A stretch of DNA of 64,000 bases from Rhizobium sp. NFR07 (GCF_900111905.1 NZ_FOKM01000021.1:42273-106272), one strand, 5' to 3'; shown: positions 1 through 8,916, counted from the first letter of the stretch. The notes: generated from the letters alone by a model not told the origin. Program-made: numbers and translations.

Positions 1-410
1 TTGTCAGCCTTCATCGCATCCCGGATCACAGCAAAGGCCTCATGCCCAACCGGATCATCCGGCATCAGATAATGGGGTTTTTCCAGGTAGATCCACTCTA
101 TACTGTCGGCCGGGGCAAACTTGTCGATGTCGATTGTCTTCACAGTATCGATCGCCACGGCATCGAGATCGTCGTCGGTCAGGATGACATAATCATTCTC
201 GCCGCGGGCATACCCTTTGGCCTCATTGTCGTCCTTGACTGGCTTACCCGTCACCGAGTCGATGTACTGTGAGACAATGCGGTTGCCGGTTTCCTTATTC
301 AACGTGTGAAACCGAACCTTTTCTGCTTCCGACGTCGCCGGCATCATCGAAACCGGGCAGGTGACGAGAGAGAGTTTCAGGTAGCCTTTCCAATAGGGGC
401 GCAGTGCCAT
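1..410 (-). CDS. ku: Ku protein, N-terminal part (runs off the left edge)
   Basis: Bacterial Ku homodimers bind double-strand DNA ends and recruit LigD for non-homologous end joining (NHEJ). About 136 N-terminal residues are visible. They start MALRPYWKGYLKLSLV and include HTLNKETGNRI, the usual opening of the Ku beta-barrel. The start ATG is at 408-410, only 12 bp after the stop of the upstream ku, so the two are probably co-transcribed. The paralogues differ clearly in sequence, so this is not a recent duplication. The C-terminal part, including any LigD-recruiting tail, lies outside the window. Confidence 0.93.
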   Translation of the reverse strand, partial: MALRPYWKGYLKLSLVTCPVSMMPATSEAEKVRFHTLNKETGNRIVSQYIDSVTGKPVKDDNEAKGYARGENDYVILTDDDLDAVAIDTVKTIDIDKFAPADSIEWIYLEKPHYLMPDDPVGHEAFAVIRDAMKAD

Positions 411-422
411 GATCTTGCTCCC

Positions 423-1328
423 TCACCCTGCCTTGCGCTGCGGGGCAGCCTTCGAAGAGGCGGTCTTCGATGCCGCGCCGCGCGCAGCGCGCTGACGGCC
501 ACCACCCTTGTTGGCATTGGCTGCAGTGCGTTTCGGTTTCTCTTCCTTGGATTTGCTGAGCCCAGCGCTTTCGCGCAGCGCCGCAAGCAGGTCGTTTGGC
601 TTGGACACCTCGACCTTCTTGCGCTTAGGCAAAGGCTTGCCTTCGATTTTGGCTTTGACCAAGTCGGCAAGAGCCGCTTCATAACGATCGTCAAAGGTTG
701 CCGGGTCGAAGTCGCCCTTTTTTGTCGAAATAATATGCTTAGCCAGATCCAGCATCTCGCCCTGGATCTTGATCTTGGGCATGTCCTCAAACGCCTTCTT
801 CGAGGAGCGAACCTCGTAATCGTAGTTCAGCGTGGTGGCGATGAGGCCCTTGCCATGAGGGCGGATGAGGACGGTGCGCATTCGGCGGAACAGCACGGTT
901 CTGGCGATCGCGGCGACCTTGGACTCGCGCATGCCGTCTCTCAGGGCGGCAAATGCATCTGTGCCCATCTTGTCCGGGGTGAGGTAGTACGGCTTGTCGA
1001 AGTAGACATCGTCGACATCGGAGCAGGGGATAAAGGCTTCGACCTCCAGTGTCTTGTTGCTCTCAGGGATGGTTGCTGCCACCTCATCAGGATCGATGAT
1101 GATGTATTGGCCATTCTCTATCTCAAAACCCTTGGTCTGCGCTTCCTTCGGCACGGGCTCCTCCGTGTCACTGTCGATAAACACGCGGTTGACCCGGTTT
1201 CCCGTCGCCTTGTTGATGGTGTTGAACGTGATCCGGTCAGAAGTCGAGGCGGCCGTATAAAGCGCTACCCCAAATGACACCTCGCCGAACTTGATGAAGC
1301 CTTTCCATTGAGCACGCTGACCGGCCAT
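423..1328 (-). CDS. ku: Ku protein (NHEJ DNA end-binding), full length
   Basis: A 301-residue Ku. It opens MAGQRAQWKGFIKFGEVSF and has the Ku core through about residue 255. It ends in a Lys/Arg/Ala-rich tail (PKRTAANANKGGGRQRAARG and beyond) of the kind seen in bacterial Ku proteins that bind DNA internally. I chose the ATG at 1328 because Ku homology begins there; an in-frame ATG 39 bp upstream adds residues unlike the family. A second ku follows 12 bp downstream on the same strand. A GGAAC-N19-TT promoter lies just upstream, suggesting control by the general stress sigma factor. The likely partner LigD is encoded about 22 kb away, across the galactose island. Confidence 0.95.
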   Translation of the reverse strand: MAGQRAQWKGFIKFGEVSFGVALYTAASTSDRITFNTINKATGNRVNRVFIDSDTEEPVPKEAQTKGFEIENGQYIIIDPDEVAATIPESNKTLEVEAFIPCSDVDDVYFDKPYYLTPDKMGTDAFAALRDGMRESKVAAIARTVLFRRMRTVLIRPHGKGLIATTLNYDYEVRSSKKAFEDMPKIKIQGEMLDLAKHIISTKKGDFDPATFDDRYEAALADLVKAKIEGKPLPKRKKVEVSKPNDLLAALRESAGLSKSKEEKPKRTAANANKGGGRQRAARGAASKTASSKAAPQRKAG

Positions 1329-1365
1329 ATCGAACTCCTCGCACAGGACGCAACCTATGCGATTC

Positions 1366-1391
1366 AACTGTGTGGTCGGCGACTCAGTTCC
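1366..1391 (-). promoter_or_regulatory. candidate RpoE2/EcfG promoter of the ku pair
   Basis: On the minus strand GGAAC (1391-1387) is followed by exactly 19 nt and TT (1367-1366). This fits the GGAAC-N18/19-TT consensus described for RpoE2 of Sinorhizobium meliloti. The TT lies about 37 nt upstream of the ku ATG. The assignment is by pattern only; no transcription start is known here. Confidence 0.6.
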
Positions 1392-1531
1392 GACCCGAAA
1401 GTTGAATCATTTTCAATGACTTGATTCAATTGTCCACTGCAACCATGAGATTCAAATCAAGCCTCTGAATTCGATGAGTCTTTTCGGACGCGCGCGAGTT
1501 ATTCGCTCATTGCAACCGATGGAGAATTCAG

Positions 1532-1717
1532 ATGTCAAAGAGAGAACTGATCAATATCGGTGCAGACAAGCGCTACGTCCGTCGCGATGAAAAGGGCCAG
1601 TTCAAAGAGGGCGTCGATATCGGCCGATCGCTCTCGGCCGACAAGCGGCAGAAAGCCAAAACGGTCGCGAAACCGGGTGAGGGCGACAAGGGCGACAATC
1701 GTCCTGCAAAGCATTGA
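1532..1717 (+). CDS. small charged hypothetical protein beside ku
   Basis: Sixty-one residues starting MSKRELINIGADKRYVRR, very rich in Lys, Arg, Asp and Gly. No membrane segment or known domain is visible. GGAG lies 8 nt before the ATG. It is transcribed away from the ku pair, with the intergenic region 1329-1531 between them. I recognise it only as the kind of small basic protein often found near ku/ligD genes in rhizobia; its function is unknown. Confidence 0.65.
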   Translation: MSKRELINIGADKRYVRRDEKGQFKEGVDIGRSLSADKRQKAKTVAKPGEGDKGDNRPAKH

Positions 1718-1779
1718 GGGCATCACGATGAGCAGTGGCGTGGGCGACCTTCGCCTCGAGACCTGGGCGAGAGCTAATT

Positions 1780-2400
1780 TCAAACTGCCCGCATCGCCTC
1801 GATGAACTGCTTCGCTTTCGCCGCGACCGTGGCGACATCGCTGCCCGGCTTGTAGATGGATCCTCCGATGCCGAAGCCGGCGGCACCTGCCTCGGTGAAG
1901 GCCTTCATGTTCTCAGGCGTCACGCCGCCGACGGCCAGTACCGGAATTTCCCTCGGCAGCACAGCCTTCCACGCTTTGATGACGACCGGCGGGATGGCCT
2001 CAGCCGGAAACGCCTTGACGCCGGTCGCCCCGGCACCGATCGCGGCGAAGGCCTCGGTCGGGGTGGCGACGCCCGGCAGGCTGACCATGCCCTTGGCGAC
2101 ACTCGCCTCGATGACCGAAAGATTGGCGTTCGGCGAAACGATGACGTTCGCGCCGGTGGCGGCGACATCGGCCACCTGGGCCGGTGTCAGGACCGTGCCG
2201 GCGCCGATCAGTGCCCTGTCGCCAAAGCGTTTCTGCAGCGCCTCGATGCTTTTGAACGGATGCGGCGAGTTAAGCGGTACCTCGATGATGCGCCAGCCCG
2301 CCTCGATCAGCGCCTCGCCGATCGGTTCGGCTTCCGCCGGCGTGATGCCGCGCAGGATGGCAATCAGATTGCAGGCCTTGAGGGCGTCATGAAAATTCAT
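1780..2400 (-). CDS. dgoA: 2-dehydro-3-deoxy-6-phosphogalactonate aldolase
   Basis: This 206-residue protein belongs to the KDPG/KDPGal class I aldolase family. It cleaves KDPGal to pyruvate and glyceraldehyde 3-phosphate, the last step of the De Ley-Doudoroff pathway. Family landmarks are LIAILRGITPAEA near the N-terminus, the catalytic Glu region IIEVPLNSP, GAGTVL, and the Schiff-base Lys in TGVKAFPAEA. The ATG at 2400 is preceded by AAGGA with 8 nt spacing; an ATG 9 bp upstream is less well placed. The stop of dgoK lies 11 bp upstream. It is the last gene of the leftward sugar operon. Confidence 0.94.
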   Translation of the reverse strand: MNFHDALKACNLIAILRGITPAEAEPIGEALIEAGWRIIEVPLNSPHPFKSIEALQKRFGDRALIGAGTVLTPAQVADVAATGANVIVSPNANLSVIEASVAKGMVSLPGVATPTEAFAAIGAGATGVKAFPAEAIPPVVIKAWKAVLPREIPVLAVGGVTPENMKAFTEAGAAGFGIGGSIYKPGSDVATVAAKAKQFIEAMRAV

Positions 2401-2411
2401 CGGAAACATCC

Positions 2412-3347
2412 TTACTTCGTCAGTTGCAATTGGGCGGCAATCTGCTGCACGCCAAGCTTGGCGGCATCGGCCGGGCTCGGCTCGACGGTGAGGTCGAAGA
2501 GCGGCGCCACGCGGCTGTAGCGGCTGTTGAGGATGTTGTTGCCGACAATCCCGATCGCCTCGCCCGGTACGAGCCAACCGGCGGCACGCGCCTGGCGGAA
2601 TTCCGAGCCGATGACGAGACCCGAAACGTAATCGCCGATATCCTCGGACTTCAGCACTCCAGCAAGCACGCCGGTACGCGCACTGAAAACGGAGGACAGG
2701 AAGGCATCGGCGGCCCGGGCGTCGCTTGCAGCGAATTCGGCACCGCGATCGAAGGCTGGCCAGACAGGTTCTGCCCCGGCCCCCGGTTCGGCCGCTTTGG
2801 CGATGAAGAAATGCTTGGTCAGCAGCGCGAAGATCTCGCCCGTCGCATAGGTTTGGAAACCGGCGATGCGGCCGGCTTCGACTCGTGCCCATTTGCTGTG
2901 GGTACCGGGCAGGACGACGGTGCGGTCCCTATCCAGTCCACAGCCGACAATCTGGGTCTCCTCGCCGCGCATGACATCCGCGAAGGGCTTTGCCGCCGGA
3001 TCGCGCATGCCGGGCAGGAAGGTGACGGCGGCACCGTTCTCGAGCGTGATCCGCCTTGTGCCGGCGGCCAGTTCGGCAAGGCCTGCCGGAGCATCGACAT
3101 AAGGCACTTCAACCCAGCCGTTGCGGCTGGTGATCATGCCGCTGGCAAGGACCGGGAGGGGGCCGTGGGCAGTAAACCAGTCGCCGACTGTTTCCATCAA
3201 GGCAGCCTCAAAGGCGCCGTCCTTGACGAACTGGATGACGCCGCTCGTCGTGTCACGGCTGTCGAGTGTCTCACCTGTTGCCGAAACAAGTGCCGCACGC
3301 AGCGAACTCGTCCCCCAGTCAAGGATGATCGATACAGGATGCGGCAT
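2412..3347 (-). CDS. dgoK: 2-dehydro-3-deoxygalactonokinase
   Basis: A 311-residue kinase of the DgoK family that phosphorylates KDGal at the expense of ATP to give KDPGal. The N-terminal phosphate-binding motif ILDWGTSSLRAAL and the LPGTHSKWA motif, where the substrate region lies, are both present. The length matches the family. It sits directly upstream of dgoA (12 bp) and downstream of the lactonase gene. This order lets the KDGal made by DgoD (opposite arm of the island) be phosphorylated and cleaved. Confidence 0.95.
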   Translation of the reverse strand: MPHPVSIILDWGTSSLRAALVSATGETLDSRDTTSGVIQFVKDGAFEAALMETVGDWFTAHGPLPVLASGMITSRNGWVEVPYVDAPAGLAELAAGTRRITLENGAAVTFLPGMRDPAAKPFADVMRGEETQIVGCGLDRDRTVVLPGTHSKWARVEAGRIAGFQTYATGEIFALLTKHFFIAKAAEPGAGAEPVWPAFDRGAEFAASDARAADAFLSSVFSARTGVLAGVLKSEDIGDYVSGLVIGSEFRQARAAGWLVPGEAIGIVGNNILNSRYSRVAPLFDLTVEPSPADAAKLGVQQIAAQLQLTK

Positions 3348-3371
3348 TCAGAATGTCCTTATTCACTGAAG

Positions 3372-4271
3372 TTAACCGGCAAAACGAGGTTCGCGGACGC
3401 CGCGAACGTGCGCATCGATCGCAAACAGTCCGCCTGCCAGCGGCTGGACCTCTAGTTCCTTCGGGGTCGCTTTCCAGACCGCTGTCGTCACATAAAGCGT
3501 GGACAGATCCGGTCCGCCGAACATGCAGCTACTGGGCCGCGCCACGGGAAGATGGATCTCTCGATCGAGTGTGCCGTCCGGCGAGAACCGGGAGACCTTC
3601 CAGCCGTCCCACATCGCAATCCAGATATAGCCCTCTTCGTCGATCGTTCCGCCATCCGGACCGTAGCCAAGCCCGGTCGTGGCGGTGAACAGTCTTTGGT
3701 TCGATATCGCGCCGCGCTGGTGGTCATAGTCATAAGTATAGACCTGCTTCAGAAGCGTATCGGCGAACCAGAACCGATCGTTTTCCAGTGACCAGACGAA
3801 ACAGTTCGAGATGCCAATCTCACCGCGGATCTTGGTAAGGGCAAGGTCGGGGTCCAGCCGATAGAGACCAGCGGTCCTGTTCTCCAGGCTGTCGTCCATC
3901 GCACCCACCCAGAAGCGCCCTTTGCGATCGACCTTTCCTTCGTTGAAACGATTGCCGGGCAGATGAGCCTCCGGCCGGGCAATCCACTCGATCGTTTCGC
4001 TATCGAGATCGTAGAAGGCAAGACCTGAAGCAAAGGCCACAACGAGGCCTCCGCGCTCGCGAAGCGCGAAACTGGCGATGCGCTCCGGCAGATGCCAGAT
4101 CCGGACCTCTCCGGTGGCCGGGGTCAATCGCTGCAGCTTCTTGCCTTCGATATCGACCCAGTAGAGGTTCTGCTCGTCGAGATCCCAGACCGGTACCTCA
4201 CCCAGGATATTGGCACACTCGACGACACATTTAACTTCCGGTGAGGGCACGCGGTCTCGGTGGTCAGCCAC
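3372..4271 (-). CDS. SMP-30/gluconolactonase-family sugar lactonase
   Basis: A six-bladed beta-propeller lactonase of about 299 residues (SMP-30/LRE family). Such enzymes open D-galactono- or L-arabino-1,4-lactone to the aldonate. Evidence is LGEVPVWD with the metal-binding Glu, the repeated blade motifs NRFNEGKVDRKGRFWVGAMD and ISNCFVWSLEND, and GYGPDGGTIDEEGYIW. I placed the start at GTG 4271, which overlaps the end of the permease gene by 8 bp; GTG 4250 is an alternative, and an upstream ATG at 4319 would add permease-overlapping residues. The exact lactone is inferred from the neighbouring dgo genes. Confidence 0.88.
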   Translation of the reverse strand: MADHRDRVPSPEVKCVVECANILGEVPVWDLDEQNLYWVDIEGKKLQRLTPATGEVRIWHLPERIASFALRERGGLVVAFASGLAFYDLDSETIEWIARPEAHLPGNRFNEGKVDRKGRFWVGAMDDSLENRTAGLYRLDPDLALTKIRGEIGISNCFVWSLENDRFWFADTLLKQVYTYDYDHQRGAISNQRLFTATTGLGYGPDGGTIDEEGYIWIAMWDGWKVSRFSPDGTLDREIHLPVARPSSCMFGGPDLSTLYVTTAVWKATPKELEVQPLAGGLFAIDAHVRGVREPRFAG

Positions 4272-5217
4272 GGCCACGACCTGCAGCGGACGAGCGGAGG
4301 TTATCGAGCAGGACCGCAATCAGGAGGATGAGGCCGCGCACCACATATTGGTAGAAGGCCTGGATATTGAGGAGGTTCATGACGTTCTCGGCAATGCCCA
4401 TGATCAGCACACCGACGATGACGCCGGTCATCGCCGCCCGACCGCCCGCCAGTGAAACCCCACCGAGGACGCAGGCCGAGATGACGGAAAGCTCAAGACC
4501 GGTCGCCGCGTTGGGCTGGCCGGACGTAATGCGCGAAGCGAGAAGGATTCCGGCAATGGCGCAGACCAAGCCCTGCAGCGCAAAAATCCAGATGCGCATG
4601 CGCACGACATTGACACCTGCCAGCCGTGAAGCTTCCGGGTTGCCGCCGATCGCCAGCGTGTTCTTGCCGAAGACCGTGCGGTTCAGCACGAAGCCGAAGA
4701 TGATGAACAGGAGGATCATGATCCAGATAGGGGTCGGGATCGTGAAGATCCGAGAAAGCGCGAGTTGGTAGAAAGCAGGATCATTGATGCCGACGGCTCG
4801 GCCATCCGATGCGATCAGCGCGAGGCCACGTACGATCTGCATCGTAGCGAGCGTCGTGATCAGCGCATTGATCCGAAACCTGGCAATGACGACGCCGTTG
4901 ACAAGGCCGACGACGCTGCCGGCAAGAAGCGCGGCCAGAAGCCCAAGCACGATAGACCCCGAGGCATTGGACACCATGACGGCGATCATGCCGGAAAACG
5001 CGACCGTCGAGCCGACCGAAAGGTCGAAGTCTCGGGAGGCAAGGCAGAACATCATCGTGCAGGAGACGATCCCGATCGTGACGACAGACTGCAGGAGGCC
5101 GAGCATGTTTCGTTCGGTCAGGAAATTCGGAACGAAGATCGATACGATTACGAAGGCGACGGCAAAGATCACCACCAGCCCCTGATCGCCGAGAAGCAGC
5201 TTTTTCAACGAGTTCAT
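4264..5217 (-). CDS. CUT2-type sugar ABC transporter permease (AraH/RbsC-like)
   Basis: A 317-residue inner-membrane permease with about nine hydrophobic segments and the BPD_transp_2 signature region, including FDLSVGSTVAFSG and ARITSGQPNAATG. It ends GGRAAMTGVIVGVLIMG and a basic tail. It follows the ATPase gene by 17 bp and overlaps the lactonase start. With the AraF-like binding protein upstream, the likely cargo is L-arabinose and/or D-galactose. The family is certain, the substrate inferred. Confidence 0.93.
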   Translation of the reverse strand: MNSLKKLLLGDQGLVVIFAVAFVIVSIFVPNFLTERNMLGLLQSVVTIGIVSCTMMFCLASRDFDLSVGSTVAFSGMIAVMVSNASGSIVLGLLAALLAGSVVGLVNGVVIARFRINALITTLATMQIVRGLALIASDGRAVGINDPAFYQLALSRIFTIPTPIWIMILLFIIFGFVLNRTVFGKNTLAIGGNPEASRLAGVNVVRMRIWIFALQGLVCAIAGILLASRITSGQPNAATGLELSVISACVLGGVSLAGGRAAMTGVIVGVLIMGIAENVMNLLNIQAFYQYVVRGLILLIAVLLDNLRSSAAGRGRG

Positions 5218-5234
5218 CGATTCCGTTCCTGAAA

Positions 5235-6740
5235 TTAGATTGTGCCGGCGGCGTTCTTGTCGGGCAGGGCGGCGGTCAGAATCCTGCGCTCGTCGAACTC
5301 CGAGCGGGGGATGTCAGCTGCAACTCGTCCCTGGCACATGACAAGGATACGATCCGAAATTCCCATGACTTCCGGCAGCTCGCTCGAAATGACGATGATC
5401 GCCATGCCGCTCGCGGCCAGTTCATAGAGGATCTCGTAAATCTCCGATTTTGCGCCCACATCGATGCCGCGCGTAGGCTCGTCGATGACGAGAACCTTGA
5501 CACCCTGTTCGGAAAGCCAACGGCCGAGGATAACCTTCTGCTGGTTGCCGCCCGAGAGATTGATGATGTCCTGCTTGCGCGAGGGAGTGCGGACCCTGAG
5601 CTTGGCAATGAACCGGTCGGCGACCGCAGCTTCCTTCTTCGGGCTCAGAATACCGAGGGGCGAGAAGTGTCTCCGCGAGGAAATGGCGATGTTCTCCTCG
5701 ATCGAACGTCCCTGGATGATGCCGTCGAACTTTCGGTCCTCCGGACAAAGTACCATGCCAGCGTTGATCGAGGCCTTGGGATCGTTCGGAAGGATTGTCA
5801 CGCCATCAATGCTGACAGACCCGTTGTGGCGATGATCCGCGCCGTAAAGCAGGCGGGCCATCTCGCTGCGACCGGCGCCGATCAGGCCGAAGAAGCCGAG
5901 AATTTCTCCCTGCCGGACGGAGAAGCCGACCGGTGTCGCCAGCTTGCGGCCGGAAAGGTCATTTACGTCCAGTCGCGGCGGCCCAAGCGGGCGCTCCCGC
6001 CAGCCCCAGATATTGCTGATCTCGCGGCCGACCATTTCGGCAATGATCTGATCACGCGTCGTCTCGGCGATCTTGGGATGATGTGCTGCCAGCTTGCCGT
6101 CGCGAAGCACGGTCAGGCTGTCGCACAGGCGAAAAATCTCGTCGAGCCGATGCGAGACGTAAAGGATGACGGTGCCCTTCGTTTTCAACCTCTCGATCAG
6201 CGAAAACAGGATTTCGCTTTCCCGCGAGGAGAGCGATGATGTCGGCTCATCAAGGGCAATGACGCGCGCCTCGAGCATCACCGCCTTGGCGATCTCCACC
6301 ATCTGACGGGCGCCGATCGAAAGCGCCGAAACCTTCGCCGTCGGATCGACATCGATGCCGATCTCCTCAAGTCTGGCGCGAACCGTTTCCACCAGCGTAC
6401 GGCTGTCGATGATACCGGCCTTTCCCGGGAAACGGCCGAGCCAGAGATTTTCCGCGACCGTCAGTTCCGGAACGAGCTGAAGCTCCTGATGGATAACGAT
6501 GACACCGGCATGGAAGGCATCGCGCACGGAGCGATAGTTCTGTTCCTCGCTGTCGAGAAGGATGCTGCCGGTATCGGCAGACTGGTCGCCGGACAGAACG
6601 CGGATGAGCGTGGATTTGCCGGCGCCATTCTCGCCCATCAGGCCGTGCACCGCGCCTTTCTCAACCGAGAACGAGATGCCGGACAGCGCCTGCACGCCCG
6701 GATAGCCTTTGGAAATGTTATTGAATTCGAGAAAAGCCAT
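5235..6740 (-). CDS. CUT2-type sugar ABC transporter, tandem ATPase (AraG/MglA-like)
   Basis: A 501-residue cytoplasmic ATPase with two ABC domains. The first has Walker A GENGAGKST near residue 36. The second carries the degenerate P-loop GLIGAGRSE usual in this class and the signature NLSGGNQQKVILG. The start MAFLEFNNISKGYPG at 6740 fits family N-termini; the frame is open further upstream, but those residues are not homologous. It energises uptake with the permease downstream and the binding protein upstream (73 bp gap). Confidence 0.94.
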   Translation of the reverse strand: MAFLEFNNISKGYPGVQALSGISFSVEKGAVHGLMGENGAGKSTLIRVLSGDQSADTGSILLDSEEQNYRSVRDAFHAGVIVIHQELQLVPELTVAENLWLGRFPGKAGIIDSRTLVETVRARLEEIGIDVDPTAKVSALSIGARQMVEIAKAVMLEARVIALDEPTSSLSSRESEILFSLIERLKTKGTVILYVSHRLDEIFRLCDSLTVLRDGKLAAHHPKIAETTRDQIIAEMVGREISNIWGWRERPLGPPRLDVNDLSGRKLATPVGFSVRQGEILGFFGLIGAGRSEMARLLYGADHRHNGSVSIDGVTILPNDPKASINAGMVLCPEDRKFDGIIQGRSIEENIAISSRRHFSPLGILSPKKEAAVADRFIAKLRVRTPSRKQDIINLSGGNQQKVILGRWLSEQGVKVLVIDEPTRGIDVGAKSEIYEILYELAASGMAIIVISSELPEVMGISDRILVMCQGRVAADIPRSEFDERRILTAALPDKNAAGTI

Positions 6741-6813
6741 CACCGCCTCATGATGCTGGAGAACCGTCCCGGCAATCTGGTCAAGGCCGGGACGGCGATC
6801 GCTTGTGAAGCAG

Positions 6814-7794
6814 CTATTCGATGCCCAGATCCTTGCGGACAGTTTCATAGTCGCCGCGCAATGCCAGGGAACCGGCGGTCAGCGTCAGCTTCGGCGGTTC
6901 CTTGTCGTTGGCAATCCACTCGTACATGTTGAGTGCAGTTTCATAGCCGTGGCGCTTGGGAGAGATAATGACCGTGCCGAAGAAGCCGGTCGCGGCAGGC
7001 TTCTTGAACTCGTTGATGGCCGATTCAGCGCCGCCGATGCCCACGCCGATCATATTGTCGGGGGTGACGCCAACCGATTCCGAAGCGCGTACGGCGCCGA
7101 GAACGGCCTCGTCATTCAGTCCGAATGCGATCCAGTGCTTGATGTCTGCATGCTTGTTGAGAACCGTCGTTGCAGCATTGAGCGCGGCTTCGGTATCTGT
7201 TTTCGCTTGCGGAGCGTCATAGATATTCTCGGCCGGGAAGCCGGCGGCCTTCAGCGCGGCGATTGCGCCGTCTACCCGGTCGACTGCGGTCGGAAGCTGA
7301 TCGTAGGAAACCCGGATCGCACCGACTTCCTTCATGTCCCAGCCGCGCTTCTTGATCTCATCAGCGAGTGCCTGCCCGACGGTTTCACCGATCTTGGTTG
7401 CCGAGATGCCCATATGCACCACGTCTTCCAGCGGTTGGCCATCTGCGCCCACGAGCCGGTCGTCGACCGTCATCAGTTTCAGATCGTTCGCCGTTGCCTT
7501 GGCGACGATGCCGGGACCAAGCTTGACGTCCGGAACGCAGATAATGAAACCCTGCGCGCCTTGGGCGCCGAGATTGTCGATCGCCGATTGGACCTTCTCG
7601 CCGTCCTCAGCGCCGATCTTGACCAGGGTAAAGCCCTTTTCCTGAGCGGCCTGTTCGGCGAATTTCCATTCATCCTGGAACCAGGGCTCTTCCGCCTGCT
7701 TGACCACGAAGCCGATCTTGACATCCGCGGCCCACGTTGTGGTTGCCGCCATAGCGATGGCGCCAGCCATGAAAAATGCCTTCAATGAACGCAT
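6814..7794 (-). CDS. AraF-like periplasmic L-arabinose/D-galactose-binding protein
   Basis: A 326-residue periplasmic binding protein. A signal peptide (MRSLKAFFMAGAIAMAA to about TWA) precedes ADVKIGFVVKQAEEPWFQDE, which closely resembles E. coli AraF. DGEKVQSAIDNL and KHWIAFGLNDEAVLG also match. AraF-type proteins bind L-arabinose and D-galactose, which suits the galactonate genes downstream. In S. meliloti an AraABC-type importer is reported to carry both sugars. The ATG at 7794 was chosen for its signal peptide and a purine-rich upstream stretch (AGAGGGAGAG). It is the first structural gene of the leftward operon. Confidence 0.93.
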   Translation of the reverse strand: MRSLKAFFMAGAIAMAATTTWAADVKIGFVVKQAEEPWFQDEWKFAEQAAQEKGFTLVKIGAEDGEKVQSAIDNLGAQGAQGFIICVPDVKLGPGIVAKATANDLKLMTVDDRLVGADGQPLEDVVHMGISATKIGETVGQALADEIKKRGWDMKEVGAIRVSYDQLPTAVDRVDGAIAALKAAGFPAENIYDAPQAKTDTEAALNAATTVLNKHADIKHWIAFGLNDEAVLGAVRASESVGVTPDNMIGVGIGGAESAINEFKKPAATGFFGTVIISPKRHGYETALNMYEWIANDKEPPKLTLTAGSLALRGDYETVRKDLGIE

Positions 7795-7838
7795 GAATTC
7801 TCTCCCTCTTCTCCGCGTGCCTCCTCGCGGTCGCATTG

Positions 7839-7885
7839 ACTATCCAGTAAATATCATACCAGTCAACAGATATGTATGATATTTA
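7839..7885 (-). promoter_or_regulatory. promoter with 12-bp inverted-repeat operator before the AraF-like operon
   Basis: A perfect 12-bp inverted repeat, TAAATATCATAC (7848-7859) and GTATGATATTTA (7874-7885), is separated by 14 bp. On the minus strand TTGACT (7866-7861) lies in that spacer, and GATAGT (7844-7839) follows at 16 nt. One arm therefore sits between -35 and -10. A regulator bound there would block transcription. The adjacent GntR protein is the obvious candidate, by inference. Confidence 0.6.
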
Positions 7886-7897
7886 TTTGCTGGATTT

Positions 7898-8710
7898 TCA
7901 CGTCTCGCTGATCTCGGAAAGCTTGCGTGCCCTTCGCAATGCATCCGTCATTTCACTTCGAGCCACTCCGATAAGCTGTTCCATGGCGTGGCGGGCCGCG
8001 TCGGGCCGGCGCATTCGAATGGCCTCGAGCACATCCTGGTGCGTGAGTATTGCCTGTTCATGCGACTGGCTGGCTCTGTTGGTGAGCCGGAAGCTTGCCA
8101 GGAGCGCGGCGCGGATAGCGCTGGCAAACTGACGATAGACCCAGTTGCCGCTCGCATTGATGATCGCCGTATGGAATTCGAGGTCGGCACGGCTCCAGTC
8201 CTCGGTGTCGCGGGAATTGGCCTCGACCATATCCTCGAATGCCTTGGATATCTGGTAGAGTTGGCGGGCGTTGGCATTGGCCGCCGCCTGGGCTGCGGCC
8301 GCCGGTTCCAGTAGCTGTCTGGCGTCAATCAGCGAAGAATAGAAGGCATCATCGCCACCGACGGCCAGCATGACATCGAGCACGATCGGATCGAGATAGT
8401 TCCAGTTTTCCCGAGGTAATACGGTTGTCCCCGCGCGTGTTCGCGACCGAACCATGCCAAGCGCCGAGAGGTATTGCATGGCTTCACGTAGGCTGGTGCG
8501 GCTGACGCCGAACTGCTCCGTCAGTTCCGCCTCGTTTGGCAATGTCGAATTCTCTGCGAATGTGCCCGACACAATCATTTCAACGAGACAGTGGAGAAGC
8601 GCCTCTCTGACACTCCTCTTGCCACGCTGGGCGATCGGGGTGCCGTGTTCCGTCAGTATCTGGGTCATGGATCCGCTTTTCACGCTGTTCCCCTTGTGCC
8701 TATTCGCCAT
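7898..8710 (-). CDS. GntR-family (FadR/FCD subfamily) regulator of the sugar island
   Basis: A 270-residue regulator. The N-terminal winged helix (about residues 35-100) contains PNEAELTEQFGVSRTSLREA. The C-terminal all-helical FCD ligand domain contains RQLLEPAAAAQAA and FHTAIINASGNW. DgoR, the galactonate repressor of E. coli, belongs to the same subfamily. The ATG at 8710 has GGAG 5 nt upstream; ATG 8668 is an alternative. The gene lies between the two divergent sugar operons, and the inverted repeat at 7848-7885 lies immediately after its stop, so it probably controls one or both arms. The effector is not known from sequence. Confidence 0.9.
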   Translation of the reverse strand: MANRHKGNSVKSGSMTQILTEHGTPIAQRGKRSVREALLHCLVEMIVSGTFAENSTLPNEAELTEQFGVSRTSLREAMQYLSALGMVRSRTRAGTTVLPRENWNYLDPIVLDVMLAVGGDDAFYSSLIDARQLLEPAAAAQAAANANARQLYQISKAFEDMVEANSRDTEDWSRADLEFHTAIINASGNWVYRQFASAIRAALLASFRLTNRASQSHEQAILTHQDVLEAIRMRRPDAARHAMEQLIGVARSEMTDALRRARKLSEISET

Positions 8711-8828
8711 CAGGCTCCGCTTCGACCGGTTAAGATTGTTTCGCCACCTAGTCGCGCGAAAGCCGACGTCAGCGTAATATGAATGATACGATGATCACGA
8801 TCAAATCTAAAAATAAATCGTATTTATA

Positions 8829-8856
8829 TTGACATTCATCATGCGGTTTTTATTTT
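8829..8856 (+). promoter_or_regulatory. sigma-70-like promoter of the rightward sugar operon
   Basis: TTGACA (8829-8834) and TATTTT (8851-8856) are separated by 16 nt in an AT-rich intergenic stretch. They lie 60 bp upstream of the binding-protein start. Imperfect palindromic sequence at 8776-8830 (around GATACGAT and ATCGTATT) could hold an operator. Confidence 0.5.
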
Positions 8857-8916
8857 GGGAATGCCGGGCGGTGGAGTGCGCGGCCAGTGAGAGAACCAAT
8901 CTTGAGGGAGGAGCAG

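Noticed and set aside
7839..8860. A shared operator sequence in both sugar promoters
   Set aside because: I compared the arms at 7848-7885 with the AT-rich palindromic sequence at 8776-8830. Both are AT-rich, but they do not share a common core, so I do not claim one motif for both.
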